64,000 nucleotides of DNA from Fasciolopsis buskii (Eukaryota > Platyhelminthes > Trematoda > Plagiorchiida > Fasciolidae). Both the position numbers and the translations under genes were made by a program. A model generated the notes under the pieces. The model was not told the DNA's origin and ran no database searches. It worked only from the letters and a program-made list of their open reading frames with translations. Below are positions 24,230 through 36,739 of this stretch, one piece after another (the first letter of the stretch is position 1; each line of letters opens with the position of its first letter). Location of the stretch: the NCBI GenBank assembly GCA_008360955.1, contig LUCM01002273.1:101928-165927 (forward strand). Direction: 5' to 3'.

Positions 24230-27200
24230 TGTGACTGACGCTATATTTGTAAGGCGGCTGGTGAACGGGGCTTAAGCCAAGTATTTACCAGTTTGCAGGT
24301 AATTGTGGGGCAGATGGGGACTGGTAAGCCCATGTATCAGGTAACCTGGAGGATCGCGTATGTGCTACAATTATGGTTAGACCTGCGGTTCAGGACTGGT
24401 AGGCTTATTCAGTAAATTATTTACAGCTACTTCGCCTGATTTGCCGAGTTGCCTAATGATGGGTGCACTCTGTGGCTTCGTAGACGTGTTTGGCGTCTGC
24501 GGTATCCCCTCGATGGCAATTATGCAAAGTATCGGGTGGATCTGAAGCTAAGACTGGAAGGATTGTTGTGATCAGTTTCGAATCCTATGGACAGGTTATG
24601 CGCTGCAAGTTTCCGCCAGTCCGCTTGTGTCGTCTGCAGACGTCTTTTTGCATTTTGAAGTAGGGGTCGTTGGCGATTTTAGTGTTTTTATCCAGAAGTG
24701 GGCGTTTTAGGGCGTAACGGTTTCACGGTCTTTCAGGGAGCGAATGGGAAGGCGACTTAGTTGGGTCCGCTCTAGAGAAAGTTGATGGGTTGGTGATTGT
24801 GAGTAAATGGTTACAACGCTAACTTTCAGGAAAAGGGTTGAAATAATTCTCAAAGTGGAAATAGAGAACTACAAAAATATGCCGGCAAGGAGTAAAATTA
24901 AATTCAGAAAAATTTGTGCAACATATGTGAGCAGCGCACGAGACTTTCAGCTAGCGGACGCCTATATAAAGCAAATGAAACCCGGGAAAAAATAGCAACA
25001 TTTCAGAACGCGCTGGCTCAGTGCCTTCTCGTTTCTCTAACAGCCCTGCAGTCCTTCTTATTTGCCATATCGAAGCAGCTCTCCTTGGTGTGAGTTCTGG
25101 TACACTAATTCATATTCCTCGTTTTGACGAGCACGAATCATATTCCTCTTCAAGTACTTCCAGTGGTTTATTCCTGCAATTTTACCCTAAGGGTCTCAGA
25201 AAATGTCACTTTGTGACCTCGTTTTAAACGACGACAAATGCCATACGCTATTGCACTTTGCACCAATTTCTGTGTTGCGTGTATTTCACGCTTATTAGTG
25301 ACGGGAATGGCTTTACTTCATCTCGATGTGCGACATCCATTAAATGAAACTGGCCGCCCGAATGCAATAAAGCGAAAGCGATTATGTGACAATTTAAATC
25401 GCTGAAAAATGGGCAACAGAAATCGCGCATAATCCGAATCCCGAGAGATAGATAAAACGTTTGCAATTTGGGGACCAGCCACTGCAGGGATCACAGCCTG
25501 GTGGATATTGAACAATATTATTTTGCTTTTTAGCCCCACCATCCACTGGTGGGAAATACTACTAAAACCATGCTGGCATCATAAACTCACATGATTTTTA
25601 CATGTCTGAAAAAACCACTATGCTCCAGAACCAGCATTCCCGAAATTTCTTTAAATATTCGGAGTATCCCCGCATGCTGCCATTGCCTCAACGTGTAAAT
25701 TTAATGTCCCAAATTTCCTACCTCTTAAGATAGGCCCTGCAGATTAAGTGGAAACTGTTCCGCCGATCACTGGTGAAAGCTGGACGCAGCGGCTTTGAAG
25801 AATCACTTCTAAGGTCCTCTCCATGTTCGTTCAATAACCGCGTGTGTCCATTGAAAACAGCAAATCTGGCAACTTACATGCCCCATCCACTTACTATGTT
25901 TGTAACCTAACTTGATTACATCACATTGTTTGGGAATTTGTTCGCTTTCGATAAGATTCGACCTTTATTTGAACCAGCGAAAGAGGTGCTCGAGGGAAAC
26001 GAGCAAAAACCTGTCAACAACTCACGCATCCTGGATGAAGATATCCACCCACCCTATAACGTAATCAGGTATGTTAAAGCAGCCAAAGCGCGAAATACTC
26101 ATGCTTCCGGTAGACAAGGATAACGAGGTAGCAGCACTCGGCAACACCGGGTACCAAGAGAAGAAACAAATGTTACTAGGTAGGAATGATTCCTCCAATT
26201 CAGTGTTTTAAGGTCGATAACAGAACTTAGAACCAAGATCAAGAAGCCAATATGAAAAATCATGAAAATAAAGCTTGCAAAAGGGTCTGCCCCTAGGACA
26301 CATGGACTTTCTAAACCCCACAAGCCGTAGGCGCCCGATCGTCGTACTTTCGTGTGCAGCAGGTATATCGGAAACGTTTGAAAGTACCCCACTTTCGCTA
26401 GGCATCACAATCCTCCACATACCGACCGTGGTTCTGAGATCCGTTCTAGCTAACGGAAAAGGTTGCGTTGACCAGAAAAACCCCTCAGGGTTGGTTTGCA
26501 TCATCCTACACCCTGGGTGTTGGCGAGAAAGACACAGCACAGCTTAGCCATACCACAACCCGACCCATATGTCCAGTTATGAGACGACTGTGCACAAAGA
26601 AGGTATGAGGCCAACATCGGCGACGCAAAGGTGGTCTGCGGAGAGAGTCTTATTTTTTAAGCCCTTCAGTCGGATAAATATTTCGGTCGGTATGTCGAGA
26701 TTTTCAAACGTTTTTAACTTTACAGGTCGCACCATGGGAAGTAGAACGTGGGCGAGACGGATAAGGCAACGATCCCATTTAGTCATTCTCCACGTGTGAT
26801 AAAGAGCCCCAGTTTGGCATGAAAAGTCACGATAACTGTCGCAATTTAGTTTGCTCCCTCCAACTCATTCAAAACATGCATTCCAATAAGATTTTGCTCA
26901 CCCGTCTGCACTAATAATGCGCGGCTTGAGAGTCATTTTTATCAGCCAGGCGTGAATAGTTGATGACTGGTTGCTGCCGAATTTGCGGAAGATAAATGAA
27001 TAGAACCGTGTAATTGGATAGAGTGCGTCGTAATCAGAAAGCCTTGCATTAATCCCTTACAAATTGGAGGCTATTCTTGAGGTGGTAATATTTATATTAT
27101 GCATCTTTCTCTTATAACCAGAAGCAAAGGCCGGGGCACGATCACAATGGCGGCCAAGCGCGCTTGAAAAGTTGGGACAAATATTGAAGCATATAGCCGG

Positions 27201-27390
27201 AATGAATGGAGAATGGAAACATGACTCCACTGTGCATAAGGTTGAGCAAAGACCACAGGTTTTTACGAAAAACCAAGCAAAACGGCATCATATCAAAAAG
27301 GGTAAAAAATGGAAAGGCACCGTTTGTTTGGGCGCACCCAAGAGCAGTAATTTGGAGCTACAAACTTGCAACTCCATGTCTGGTGCATAA
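24230..27390. other. No recognisable gene; some unassigned open frames
   Basis: Nothing here matches a family I know. On the minus strand, 26,208-26,786 is open for about 190 codons with one break near 26,560, and overlaps plus-strand frames (26,275-26,547 and 26,569-26,799) in the same segment. A 65-codon plus frame lies at 25,926-26,123. Openness on both strands argues against a simple coding reading. No splice pattern decides it. Confidence 0.4.
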
Positions 27391-27394
27391 GAGG

Positions 27395-27640
27395 AGTTTT
27401 ACTGAAAACAATTCACGGTTAGAATTATATGTGGAATCTACCTAACAGGAGACAAACTAGAAATTGCGGAGGCGATCCCACGGTTGAATTAAACGACCGG
27501 GATTGTCCGACACCATTCACTACGGTTTCAACGCTCCATGAGATTGTTCCAACTGTCAAGCATACCGAGAGGTGACGATTTGGTGTAAAAGGGAGAAATC
27601 ATAAACAAGTGAAATCGAACAAGGACAATTACCGATTAAA
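27395..27640. repeat. Unclassified dispersed repeat, copy 2
   Basis: This is the partner of the segment at 12,660-12,920, in the same orientation, with shared blocks around AAATTGCGGAGG, ATTGTTCCAAC and TTTGGTGTAAAAGGGAGAAATC. The copies differ by many substitutions and short gaps, so they are old. It is unassigned. Confidence 0.55.
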
Positions 27641-27649
27641 AGCTTGTTG

Positions 27650-29400
27650 CGATGAGAAATCATTATCATCCCGTAGGCCAGGTTCGTGACTTGGAGACAG
27701 ACCGAGTAAAGGAAGATAAAAGTGGACGCTGACGATGTGGAGAAAAGCCACTTAGTTTTTATTAACATGAATGACAAAGATATATAGCTTATGGACACGC
27801 ACATGGTGTTAGTTTTCGCAGTTTTGGAGACATAAATTACCAATCATTGCGATTTCGAGTCTCTAAATGGACGAGTTGACACACAGTAATAAAAGCTGTT
27901 TGCGTGATTTGGCGGTTATCAAAGAAGCATATTTTGCTTCGCTTGCTGTTTGTGCACCCGACAGCTTGGTCGAGGAATCCGTAGATGTTAGTGAGAGATT
28001 TTGTGTGAGGCCGGTCCCGCAGTTTTAGCTGAGGTTTAGGAGAGCGATGTGATCCGTGGTCCGGGGTCCATTGGATATTTAACAGGGCCTAGGTGCATGG
28101 TTGAGTTTCGGGACCGAGAACGGGACTGCCCTAGGTTATGACCGATATTTTCCGATGTCACCTGCCAGCAGTATAGCGGGCGGCTTTGCGATAATCGAAC
28201 GACGTGATTTCAGTAGTTTTGCAGAGCCTCGCTGTAATTACTAGGTGGCTTTGAAGGGAATCAGACGGCGCAGTATGAGGTATGTTAAGTAAAGTTGAGT
28301 GGAGAAGCTTGCTTAAGGCTCACTAATTTCTCTGTTCTATGAGTGAGGAGTTATTCCATGTTAGGTGGCATAGTTGGCTCTAAGTGGAAGAAAAATGCAC
28401 TCATCTGTTTGCCTGCCTTACTAGCCCACCAGGTTCACCTGGAAGTTGCATTTAGGTCGGATACCGCAGTTTCCCTCTAGGACCTGAGTCAATCTCCACT
28501 ACTTTTATCCCATCCATTCACTGCCTTTCAGATGCTCCACAAACCCTGGAGGACGAACAGACAGGCAAATATCGGCCTGCGTTCTAAGCGTGACAATAAA
28601 AACATTACGATGCTGTTTTAAACGGACGAGACCGCAAAACACACTGATCTCGCGGATTGCATGTCCCATCAACGGCGTTGACATTGTTTACACAATAGAA
28701 TTTACATATTATTCTATTTGTCTCGTTCGGTGTTCTTCCTGGACCTCTTTGCATTGTGAGTTGCCGTTGCCCATGAACTCCGCACGTAGTTGCAGGTTGC
28801 AGTTGTGTCACCCATTTGCACTCGGGCGCTGAACTCACCTCACAAGGCACATCACCCACCGTGAATGCTGTTGGTGTAATTGTGGCATTTCTTCTGAAAT
28901 TTAAAGTCATGCTGTCATCACGCCCCTGCCGCATGCAGGGCCAACAGTATTTTTTGGCCAAACGTTCTCCACCACCAGCGTCAACATTTTCGCCTTCTGC
29001 ACCAGGCTACTGCCCGTCGATGCAATTAAAGTCGTTTTTCTCTAAGGCGGTCCTCTTTGATTATCCTTAAAGAACCGACAGTCTTTGCCAGTAGTTCCAT
29101 AGCACAGTCATCTGTGCAGTGGTGATCTTCCGAATTCCGATACGAAAGATGCCTTTAAGATGATGTTCCCTTGGCCATTTGTTACAAGCCACCCTGGCTT
29201 GCTTTTGCACGATGATGTTAGTGTGATACATCGACTGGTTAGACACAGTGTGAAAGGCGATAGCTTGTGTACGGAATTGCTTATTGGAGTAGCATGACAC
29301 TAGTTGGTGCAAATGTTGGTGACGGTGTTGAGTGGATGGAAGTTCATGATGATGTAAGTTAGACTTAGTTGTGATGTGATCCATTTTGGGCACAGCAAAT
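27650..29400. other. No recognisable gene; 118-codon minus frame at 28.6-28.96 kb
   Basis: The minus frame at 28,605-28,961 is cysteine-containing and open for 118 codons, but I recognise no domain in it, and the reverse strand is also open nearby (28,816-29,070). I list it as an observation only, without a functional guess. The rest is featureless to me. Confidence 0.3.
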
Positions 29401-30740
29401 TGTGCAATGACCAAAATGGTACGTTTGGAAAGGCTGTTTCTTGCATTGGGCTCCGAGACCTAGAAATGAAAAAGGGCATTGGTATTCGATCCAGTCTGAT
29501 CATGACTTGATAACAGGCGCAGGACCCAAGAGGTATCAAGGCCAAGAACAACCACCTCGAATTTTTGGCAATGAAGATGATCCTAGTGACCAGCACGTTA
29601 ACGAATGGCTTGCGGATGCGCCTCCAGGTCAGGTCTGGTGGAATTTATTATTGTTTTGATAGGAGCAATATCGTTTCTTTCGGTGAATTTCGGTGAATAG
29701 CGAGACAAATCATGCGTTTTCATTTTGGAAAGCATGCGAGCATCTCGTGCTGTCTTTTTCTGAGGCTGTACTTTTTCATTTTCCCTCTGTCTAGCAGGAC
29801 TCGCTTTGGCAAAAGGACTGGAGTGTCTCTGCACCCGAGAATTAAACGCGGAGTTCTTCAGCTGGCCTTAGTCATTACACGTTCAACGAAGATGTTCGAC
29901 CCGCAGAAAAGTACAGTTCAAAGAAGTTACATTCAAGGGTGGCTAAATCAGCAGTGGGACTTAGAGGTATTGCAATCATCCTTGGTCTACAAAATGGGCA
30001 CCAAAATAGCGAATTGAACACAAACATTGCGGGGAATCCAGCGGCCACTCTCTGGAAGCGACGGCCAGTGAAAAGCTGACCACTTAAGCCCGATTAGTCT
30101 TTTATCCTTTGCAACTTCAATTGGGCTATGCTCTGAGAACTTGAACATGCTGGAGTAATACAACCACAACTCTGAGACTGGGCGAAGGTAAGAAGTGACT
30201 TCGTCGTTAATTTAGAAAATTCCTTTAGGAAATTTCATCAACCAAGTTGTTCAACATGACGCAAGAGAAAATGCTTTTTGCTGTTTACGGTAGGCTTGAG
30301 ATCAGGGGGTGAAACGCACCTACACTTTTGTGCAATCCGCAAACAGAAAAATAGTGTCAGGCCTGATGATTTGAGAGATGTCGTTGAGGTGAACCTGTTA
30401 AGGTTCGTGATTAACCCAATTGTATTCGGACAATGCTTGGGTAGAATTCCATTTAAATTCATCAACCGTAATCTAGAAGTAAAATAAGAGAGGCACCGGG
30501 CCAGAAACAGATTTGTGATGCTGTTGCTTCCAGTGTTTAAAAATCCTTACAAAAAGACGCACCACCAAAAGCCTTTGCCATACCCTGGTGAATCACAATC
30601 AGTGCCTTTCCGTCGGTGGCAGCTTTCGTTGCTAATATTAAGGAATCAATCACGCATGCGGAGCATGACTTGCTATGAAGTAACCCATACTGGCAGGCGT
30701 TGAAGCGGTCACGGTCTAATAATACATTTGCTATCATTTT
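29400..30740 (-). mobile_element. LINE remnant: reverse transcriptase and tail only
   Basis: Minus-strand pieces in order: 30,537-30,737 carries NACQYGLLHSKSCSACVID (canonical QxGFxxxRSCxTNxL) and then VIHQGMAKAFGGAS (canonical VYLDMAKAFDRVxH), where motif A has lost its Asp. Near 30,320-30,345, motif C reads TIFLFADCTKV, so the second catalytic Asp of FADD is Cys. A thumb stretch with VAKDKRLIGL lies near 30,090. A tail with VQPQKK and IAPIKTIINST lies near 29,640-29,780. No ORF1 or endonuclease of this copy is visible upstream, consistent with 5' truncation, which is common for LINEs. It belongs to the CR1 group but to a different family from the 2-6.7 kb element. Confidence 0.75.
30330..30345 (-). 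other. RT motif C with catalytic loss (FADC)
   Basis: The minus strand reads Phe-Ala-Asp-Cys at 30,332-30,343 inside the LINE RT; the usual pair of aspartates binds the catalytic magnesium ions. One base change from GAT/GAC to TGC-like coding cannot be assumed, since at least two changes are needed. Confidence 0.6.
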
Positions 30741-30879
30741 ATCATTCCACAGAATTTGGGATACCTATGGCACGCTTCATAAGTCCGCAAATAAAAGGTT
30801 TCTCTATCTGAGACGATCTGAAAACTGGGAAAACAACGGACGTTTTGCACAGAGACACTTCCGGTCACCGAGGGTAAAC

Positions 30880-32700
30880 TAAATAAAACGTGCAACAGTA
30901 TAAGGATATCTGCGACAGAATGACTGCTGGAGGGATGTCGTTTGATGCAATCTGTAATGGAGATTCATCTTGGATAGCAATGCTTCAATATAACGTAGAA
31001 AAAATAACAAATCGTGGAATACGCAGGGGAGATTGCCGAAATCACCGATGAAGCATCGCGGTGAACAGCAAAATCGTTATCTTTGTTCTATTTATCTTTC
31101 CGACAGCGGACTATTTCTCCATAATTTTCCCGCAACGACACTGAATTTGGTCGTCGTTTAGTTTCCGCCCGATACATTCAACTTTCTCTGTTTCCCCTCG
31201 CGGTTTTAGCTTTAGATTTTTTTCGGACACTGGGTGTAGTCACTGACAACCCTGAATTAAGGGAGTTTGTTGTGTTATGGTCCGCTTTCACTTTATCGCC
31301 CACGTTAGTTGACCATAGACGTTTAGTTGTTCTACTTTGATGTTCGCCGTCACGCCCAGGAAAGTTTTTGTTTGGCCTAATCAGGCATGCAGAATCCTTT
31401 GCATTTGCTTAAATCACCAAATAGGTACTTTGTATTAACCCGCTATTCATCAAGTTCTCACTTGCGGAAAACTTTGTGCTATTCTTGTCTAATTTTGGCT
31501 GGATGGTGACTGAGGCCCATTGTCAAAGATATGACTGCTGTGCACATAACTTCCGACCCTACAATAGCGTCACAGAACATGCGAACCAATCTTGTCTCCT
31601 TTCGGGTTTTGCAGCAAGCTGGCCTATGTGTTGTTTTCAGGTTTCAAGGCGCTGTCCAGGGCATGTGAAATGTATCCTTGGTCTAATCGGGTTGCGAGTC
31701 ACTGATCGACTTCACCCAGACCAAGAGTGACATACTTGTTCGTTATACCTGGCATAATAATGACATTATCCCCTGTCATGGGGGGAAACAGTATATTTAC
31801 TAATGTTGGCCGAAGGTTGTTTGTGCGTACATTCTTAAATATGACTGTTGTGATACGTGACCTGGGTAAGGAGCCGCCAGCTTTGAGTAGTTTGGCCATT
31901 GCTGCGGCCTTGTTACTGAAGCACGACGTTTAAAGTTTTTTGATATTTCGAGGCGAATTTAAAAGGGTCTTAATGTTGGTAGGCACAAGGTTCATTTTCA
32001 ATGTCAAGACAAATAATTTCGCTTGTTTAAATCTGGTATTCATTAAACAATACCCCCTTTAAAGGGGGTCCAGGGCGCCCAACGTCTTTGGGCTTGTGCC
32101 ACGCTGGGTTGAGGTGATTAAACCAGAGCAGTGCCCTGCGGTCGCGTGGAACTGTTTTGAGGCCAATTCAGGATCCATCGATGAAAGAAACTACTCCAAT
32201 TTTGGCTGACAAATAACGAAGAGTCAGTCCCACGAGACACTGCGGTATGGACTGATGAAAGGTAGGGGAAAATAACTGGCGGGCAAGCAAACTCTTACAG
32301 TCGCTCCGGGAGGTATCCCACTTGAACTATTTTTTGTTTATGGGCTCGTTCGCCTATGTTCAGGATGGTATCAAGAATGCTGTTACCGCTTTCGGGTAAT
32401 TCAACATGTCGTGTCTCCCCGTCCATTTGTTTTCCGGAGAGAAACATGGATCAGTTCGCTTCACAGGACTCGCTGCTTGAGCCAGAAACGGCGGCCCAGC
32501 TTCCTGCACGGATGAGCAGCAGCATTCCACCGCGATTCTACCGAAGATCCTCTTTTACAGGTTGGGGTGGCAATTTTAGAGGGTACCTTAGGAACGCTTC
32601 CGGAATAGCAAACTCAGAAGCTGTGGGCCGAAATATTGTAAACGTCAACTGCAAACGGGCCGCGGCAACAACTGCTTCGCCATCTCAAATTAATACTGAA
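30880..32700. other. No recognisable gene; one 18-bp palindrome
   Basis: No domain is readable. A perfect 18-bp palindrome, ACCCCCTTTAAAGGGGGT, lies at 32,052-32,069. A 124-codon plus frame at 32,356-32,730 abuts the tail of the next minus-strand LINE and is probably in its 3' untranslated region or is chance. Confidence 0.4.
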
Positions 32701-32729
32701 TTGGAAACAGAAAGAAAGTGTTCTGCTTG

Positions 32730-34310
32730 AGGGATACAGGGTCGCCCTCTGTTTTGGGGAATATGCGTGAGTATGGTCCGAATGAGAAACAGTCCCAGGT
32801 AAATTTGGGAAACAACGTCTGCCACGCTTTCTTCAAGCGGGCTCTAAACTTCGCAACAATGATAGCAGATACGGCACCCTTCGGTAGTTTGTCCCATGCG
32901 CTTAACTTTTGGAGTGAGAAGAACGTGGTCCCGATATTTTTCGGGGCCCTGATCTTGTTAAACCTCGTGCTGTGGCCTCTTATAGAAGGATTTTCATGGG
33001 GACTAAACAGCAAACTGGCCGTCCTTGACTGGCTCCGCAATACCTCGAGTCTAACGAAGCCTTTGGTTCGTACTTGGTATACCGAGTGTAAGTATAAAGA
33101 TCCTAACCCGTCATTATAAGTCAGTCCTTTGGTTCTGGGATCGTCCTTGTGAGGCACCGCCGGACTTCTTCTAACAATTGTTTATCCCTGACCAAAGCAG
33201 GAGCTCGTGAATTATTGATTATTCTAAATGAAGGCTTGGCACAATGGCATGGTAACTTCGGCGTCCCTGTAATGCACTACTCGTCGGAGTTGGTGCAAAA
33301 AGGCCGGCCGCCGCTGCATAGGGATTTGATGCTCGGAAGACTTATGAGTAATTGTTCCCAAAACCATTCGGCTCTTTTACCCTATGGACATCCTAAGGGT
33401 TGCGGGGCAAATTCGCCCGGTGGCTCTCTTCCTGAGCGGCCGAACGCACACACTTCCATACGCCCAGTAGCACCTCCACCTAAATTATCGGGGAAATGTG
33501 TTGTCCAGAGCCGTCTTCACTGTTTTCCGCGGGATTATCAAAAACGTCCGCATCGTCAACTAACAAAAATGGACGGATTTGACTTCCGCCTTAGGGTAAC
33601 TGATGAACACCAAGAACAGCAACGGTCCCAATGCCGAATCCTGGGGCGCCTCACCGCAGACAGAAAAGACCGTGCTACATCTACCGTAACATGGCGAAGA
33701 TAGTCCGCAACCGACCTCGTCGCGGGGTGAGCTACACTTGGAGGCCCCAGTTTTTACGGCAGCAACCTGGGGTTCACGGGTTCGAAGTTCTAAAAATCTA
33801 CGTAGCATTCGCTGACCGCATCCTCACATCCATTCGGGCAATCACGTCGTCCAGGAATGCAAACGGAGTTGTCGGATACGGTTTGCCATTGAAAAATTGT
33901 TACCTCGAGTTAAGAAGCTCGGTCCCAGTTGGAATGCCCCGATGTATAACCTTCAGTCCTACTGCGAAAAGATTCACTGAAGTAGGTTGCTTTTGCGACC
34001 TTTGCTCCCTTCTTCGTAGATCGGCACCACCCACTTCATCATTGAGCTGTCGAATATCCCTCACAGCTAGCGACAGATCAGGCAGATCCGTTAGACTAAG
34101 AGCAACTGCGTGTGTTGGCAATTTTAGAATGGCCGAATTTGTACTGGTGGCTGCTGAAGCTTTGATTTCTTAGTCCCCGTATTATCGATGTTACTTGCAG
34201 TGTTTCAACTAATGGATCTGTCACTCTTTGCGCTATGGGATTTATGATAATACCTAGCTTGATGGTGCAGTCATGAACGCACACCGACGTGCGGTATTTC
34301 AGAAGCACTC
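32730..34310 (-). mobile_element. LINE remnant: reverse transcriptase and C-terminal tail
   Basis: Minus-strand order: RT fingers (34,096-34,308) with SFSSHQYKFGHSK; motif B and beyond (33,560-33,808) with CGEAPQDSALGPLLFLVFI (canonical SGVPQGSVLGPLLFLLYIND); motif C near 33,552-33,557 reading LLVDDAD, with both aspartates kept; and the tail (32,690-33,157) with RGHSTRFNKIRAPKN, TTFFSLQKLSAWDKLPKGAVSA and VAKFRARL. This is the classic LINE end (RGHxxKLxxxxxxxxxRxxFFSxRVxxxWNxLPxxVVxAxSxxxFKxxL). No endonuclease is readable upstream at 34.3-35.9 kb. It is 5' truncated or decayed. The family differs from the 2-6.7 kb LINE. Confidence 0.8.
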
Positions 34311-34314
34311 ACAT

Positions 34315-35910
34315 CTCATGTTCTGCTTTTGCTGCTTGATTGTACTTCTCGGTAAGTACACTGCACGCTATGACCGCAGGTTTCTCATTAAAGTCGGCAT
34401 AGTTTAGGTAGGTATTTGGATTCCTTTTTGCCTTCTGAGTGGGGTGTATTTCGTACTGACCCCGGTGCCCCTTTGAGTCATTGTGGCCACTTCATAACCT
34501 CGCTGCGCCGCACGTGCCCCTGTAATTCTCAGCATCCCCACCACGTTTGTCGTTTCTTCTGCCGTGTTTTTCTGACCAGCCCCTCCAATAAATTTGGTCT
34601 ACTCCTCGACCTACCATTTTGGGCTAGATGGGCCATCTACCTACCAAATAGGGAAGAAAGCGATGGCAGTAGTCCAATCTCAGAATCTCAGGTGGTGTTT
34701 GAGGTAAACACACTCAGAGGTGAGCAAGACTTGGGAACTTTAAAGATAGCCTACCGGACCGTGAGGAATGGGCGCATTCCGGGGTCGGTGACTCTTGGTA
34801 AAGACGGAATCTTAGATGAAGGGGCCACAGGGTTTCCATAGATCAGGGGAATGATTAGGCCCGTAAAATGCACTTTGTTCTTAGTATGGCTTGGCAGGGG
34901 CACTAACCAACGCCGTCAAGTGGCTAAAAGGCAATGCTGGGCTGGAACCTGGTCACTAAGGAAGGGAGATTAGCTGAATCATCTAATAAAGCTGCTCAGA
35001 CGAGCGGAGAATTGCGCCAGAATGTAGTTGATACACTAAGGCCGCTAAGAACACCAACTCATGATCCGGCCAGCAAAGTGGGAACCCGACTCAAAGCAAT
35101 CCCAGACTAGATCCGGATGAACATGGGAGCCGTAGATGCCGGAATGATTTCTTGACAGCAGCGGGGTCACTGAGCAGAAATTTGCGAAGAATAGATGAGG
35201 CTGACTGTGTAGCACTAACATAATCTTGGCTTTATGACAATGCATAATTGGATCTATTATGCCAGCGAGGCTAAAGCACATCCGTTTGGGACAAGGAAGA
35301 CAGCATGATAGGAGTATCAGTGATTTGGAGAAACTCACTTCAACTCTGCATGCACTCAGTCAGTTCCAGCTATGGTCACCCTAAGTAGACGAAAAATAGG
35401 CGCGCTTTGTGTCCACTGGAAGCCCGCAAAACCATCGGGGGAGAGCGACCAAATCCCAGACCACCTAATGAGAAGTATCATGACCGGATAACGTGATAAT
35501 GTCGGGGCTCTTATTACTCACAAGGTCGACTGAAGTACGGGGCTGGCTAGTGGGGCAAACTAAGGCTCTGAATGCCTGATTTTTCGCAGCAGAGATCTAG
35601 TTTGCACCATATCATTCAGTCAATGAGGTGTAAGGAAGGTCATGCATCCTCCGCTTTGGACCACCCAATGACGGACTTCGAGTCCGACTTCACCTAAATC
35701 AGAGGTTTCATCGAACAAACCCACAGATCTACACCACAAGTTTTCAATTGAACTTTTATAGGCAGTTGTTCTGTAACGCGTACTTTACATCGCCTGTAAT
35801 TTCTTGCTTTTGAAATTCATCAGGGTATTTCACTGAAAGCTGTAGGCGGAGAAGAACGTGTCCTTCTGCGAGCGATTCAATGAGTCACTCAACAAGTTGT
35901 CTAATAAGAA
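34315..35910. other. No recognisable gene
   Basis: This lies between a LINE RT remnant and the left repeat of the Gypsy element. Frames at 34,416-34,841 (plus, 141 codons) and 35,045-35,338 (minus) match nothing I know. It could contain the lost 5' half of the LINE to its left, but no endonuclease signature is visible. Confidence 0.4.
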
Positions 35911-35913
35911 GGG

Positions 35914-36097
35914 CACCTCCTCTGTGTGTTCGATCAGCGTTCGTTGGATGCGAATATGAGAATAAGGCTAACGTGGTGTCAACTGCGCATATTTGGAATT
36001 GGACCACTTACAGGGAACAGGCTGTGAAATGCACCCAGGAATTGTGTCGTAATTTGCGCGTGTGGTCACTGCATGCGCGAAACGCACAATCAAACAG
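35914..36097 (-). repeat. Left 184-bp direct repeat, candidate 3' LTR
   Basis: I compared this base by base with 41,709-41,892 and found no difference over 184 bp. Just right of the core, ATGGCCGGGAGTTGGTT resembles ATGACCGAGAGGTGATT beside the other copy after a 3-base offset, and a TAAGA string sits just left of both. The true repeats may therefore be some 20-25 bp longer with diverged edges. There is no clean TG...CA end at the core borders. The plus strand of the core is open for 61 codons in both copies. Confidence 0.75.
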
Positions 36098-36739
36098 GAA
36101 ATGGCCGGGAGTTGGTTGAATCCTTGCGTAGACCGACCCTACCGACGAGACCCTCCATTAGAAGGGCTTAGGTTACTTTTGTGTGTAGTAAATGGCATGT
36201 TTTACGTCCGTGTCATGGGAAACAGGCAGCAAGGTGAATGTCAGAGGAAAAAAGAAACCTCTCAACGATGAGAAGGCTTAGATACAAAAATTAGGGGACT
36301 GGCGGCTGGCACTGGAAGTGAGATACTTAGGAGCTGCTGTAGCTGGCTACCCAACCCCAAACCCCCATAGGCTTTTCGCGGGACGTAGAATTTTTTATTG
36401 CTAAGGCGATTATTTTAGTGGAGTTTATTCTCCACTTGCCCCAGTGAATGAGCTAGAACAAACGGTATTATTGGATAGAGGTGTGGGGCGATCCTTGGAC
36501 TTGTGCTCCTGTGATGCTTTAGTGTCACTGTTCCAATTTGTTTCACTTTAGGCGTCAGTATGAAATATGAAGGGTGCCAACAGGGAACTTGTTTCTGCTG
36601 CGAAGCACTTGCATGCGACCTTTAAGATTTGGATTTACAAACACACGGTCATGTTTCGTTCACGGGCCGCCGGTAGGTGCAACTTACGCATCGGTTATGT
36701 TAACCTGGCGGCGTAGTCAGCATAAGCGTAATAAACTAG
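36098..36739 (-). other. Gypsy 3' end between integrase and left repeat
   Basis: After the integrase core no clear C-terminal domain or polypurine tract can be read on the minus strand. VFVNPNLKG near 36,620 might be the VFVRxDxxRxPLxPxYxGP-type integrase end but is too changed to be sure. No PPT lies directly beside the left repeat. Confidence 0.4.

Noticed and set aside
26208..26786. A minus-strand gene of about 190 codons
   Set aside because: It is interrupted near 26,560, the opposite strand is also open, and no motif or splice signal supports it.
28605..28961. A cysteine-containing 118-codon exon on the minus strand
   Set aside because: No domain pattern or regular cysteine spacing could be matched, and no clear splice sites were identified.
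33149..33703. Longest plus-strand open frame of the window (184 codons)
   Set aside because: It lies antisense to a clearly readable minus-strand LINE RT (GPLLFLVFI, LVDD and tail), so it is a shadow frame.
35914..36097. A duplicated host exon, since both copies are open for 61 codons in the same frame
   Set aside because: No GT donor or AG acceptor lies at the shared borders, and the spacing around a Gypsy element gives a simpler explanation.
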